This document shows positions 5,166 to 5,388 of a stretch of DNA of 5,388 nucleotides, one piece after another. The number at the start of each line of letters is the position of its first letter. Position 1 is the stretch's first letter. The notes beneath the pieces are model-generated. The model saw only the letters and a list, made by a program, of their open reading frames with translations. It made no database searches and was not told the DNA's origin. A program made the translations under genes and the position numbers. The stretch comes from Acetobacteraceae bacterium (lineage in GTDB: Bacteria > Pseudomonadota > Alphaproteobacteria > Acetobacterales > Acetobacteraceae), in the NCBI GenBank assembly GCA_030039695.1, contig JASHVB010000922.1:1-5388 (forward strand), written 5' to 3'.

Positions 5166-5388
5166 TCAAGGGACGCGCAGCGCCGCCTCGAACCCGTCGC
5201 GCCAGTGCTCCAGGCTGTGCGCGCGCATCTCACGCAGCATGGCGGCGTGCCGCTCGCGACGCTCCTCCAGCGGCATCGACAATGCGCGATCCAAAGCTGC
5301 CGCGATGCCGCTCTGGTCGTAGGGATTTACCAGCAAGGCTGCGTCCAATTCGACCGCCGCACCGGCGAATTGCGAGAGCACGAGCACG
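5166..5388 (-). CDS. otsA: Trehalose-6-phosphate synthase, C-terminal fragment (5' end outside window)
   Basis: The last 73 residues of a GT20-family glycosyltransferase read in from the right edge and stop at TGA 5168-5166. The segment VLVLSQFAGAA followed by ELDAALLVNPYD and AAALDRALSMPLEERRERHAAML follows E. coli OtsA closely. The Ser-Gln-Phe-Ala-Gly-Ala-Ala loop belongs to the nucleotide-sugar site, and the Asn-Pro-Tyr segment precedes the last helices. The full enzyme makes trehalose 6-phosphate from UDP-glucose and glucose 6-phosphate in the cytoplasm for osmotic and stress protection. The chain ends soon after HWRDGFEAALRVP and lacks the longer tail of the E. coli protein. It is a conserved stress gene with no evident functional link to the catabolic genes that follow 62 bp downstream on the same strand. 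Read-through into them is possible, since I see no terminator in the gap. Confidence 0.9.
   Translation of the reverse strand, partial: VLVLSQFAGAAVELDAALLVNPYDQSGIAAALDRALSMPLEERRERHAAMLREMRAHSLEHWRDGFEAALRVP

Noticed and set aside
5104..5169. Start of dioxygenase A at TTG 5169
   Set aside because: The added 22 residues do not align with B or C, would overlap the otsA stop and cover the putative promoter, whereas GAGGAG supports ATG 5103.
1..5388. Mobile element, CRISPR array, tRNA or phage remnant
   Set aside because: No transposase, integrase, terminal inverted repeat, regular spacer pattern or tRNA-like fold was seen; the window is densely packed metabolic genes.

Overview
The base composition is high in G+C and the codon use is typical of a GC-rich proteobacterium. 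An alphaproteobacterium such as a sphingomonad or a Bradyrhizobium relative is my best guess, but nothing in the window fixes the genus. There are no RNA genes, insertion sequences or CRISPR arrays. Almost every base is coding, and the longest non-coding stretch is 62 bp.

Layout: the left edge (1-279, plus strand) is the C-terminal end of a CaiB/BaiF-type CoA-transferase. It converges, with a single base between stop codons, on a five-gene minus-strand cluster that fills 281-5103. In order of transcription (right to left) this cluster holds three consecutive TfdA/TauD-family Fe(II)/2-oxoglutarate dioxygenases (here A, 5103-4201; B, 4204-3251; C, 3235-2354), then a GMC-family FAD oxidoreductase (2342-747), then its small partner, a gluconate 2-dehydrogenase subunit 3-like protein (739-281). 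The right edge (5166-5388, minus strand) is the C-terminus of trehalose-6-phosphate synthase OtsA, encoded upstream on the same strand.

The five central genes look like one operon: A and B overlap by 4 bp, and the other junctions are 15, 11 and 7 bp. A candidate sigma-70 promoter (TTGGTC, 17 bp, TATACT) with a 10-bp-period direct repeat across its -10 lies in the 62 bp between otsA and A, so the cluster may be expressed independently of otsA.

Working model (inference): the TfdA-like enzymes hydroxylate a carboxylated or sulfonated substrate, possibly cleaving an ether or ester next to the hydroxylated carbon. The GMC dehydrogenase, with its small partner, then oxidises an alcohol product. 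All three dioxygenases keep the complete His-x-Asp...His metal triad and the C-terminal Arg pair, so none looks decayed. The GMC protein carries a C-x5-C-x3-C motif with the spacing of the [3Fe-4S] ligands of bacterial FAD-glucose dehydrogenase, which suggests electron transfer to an external acceptor rather than oxidase chemistry. The substrate cannot be named from sequence.
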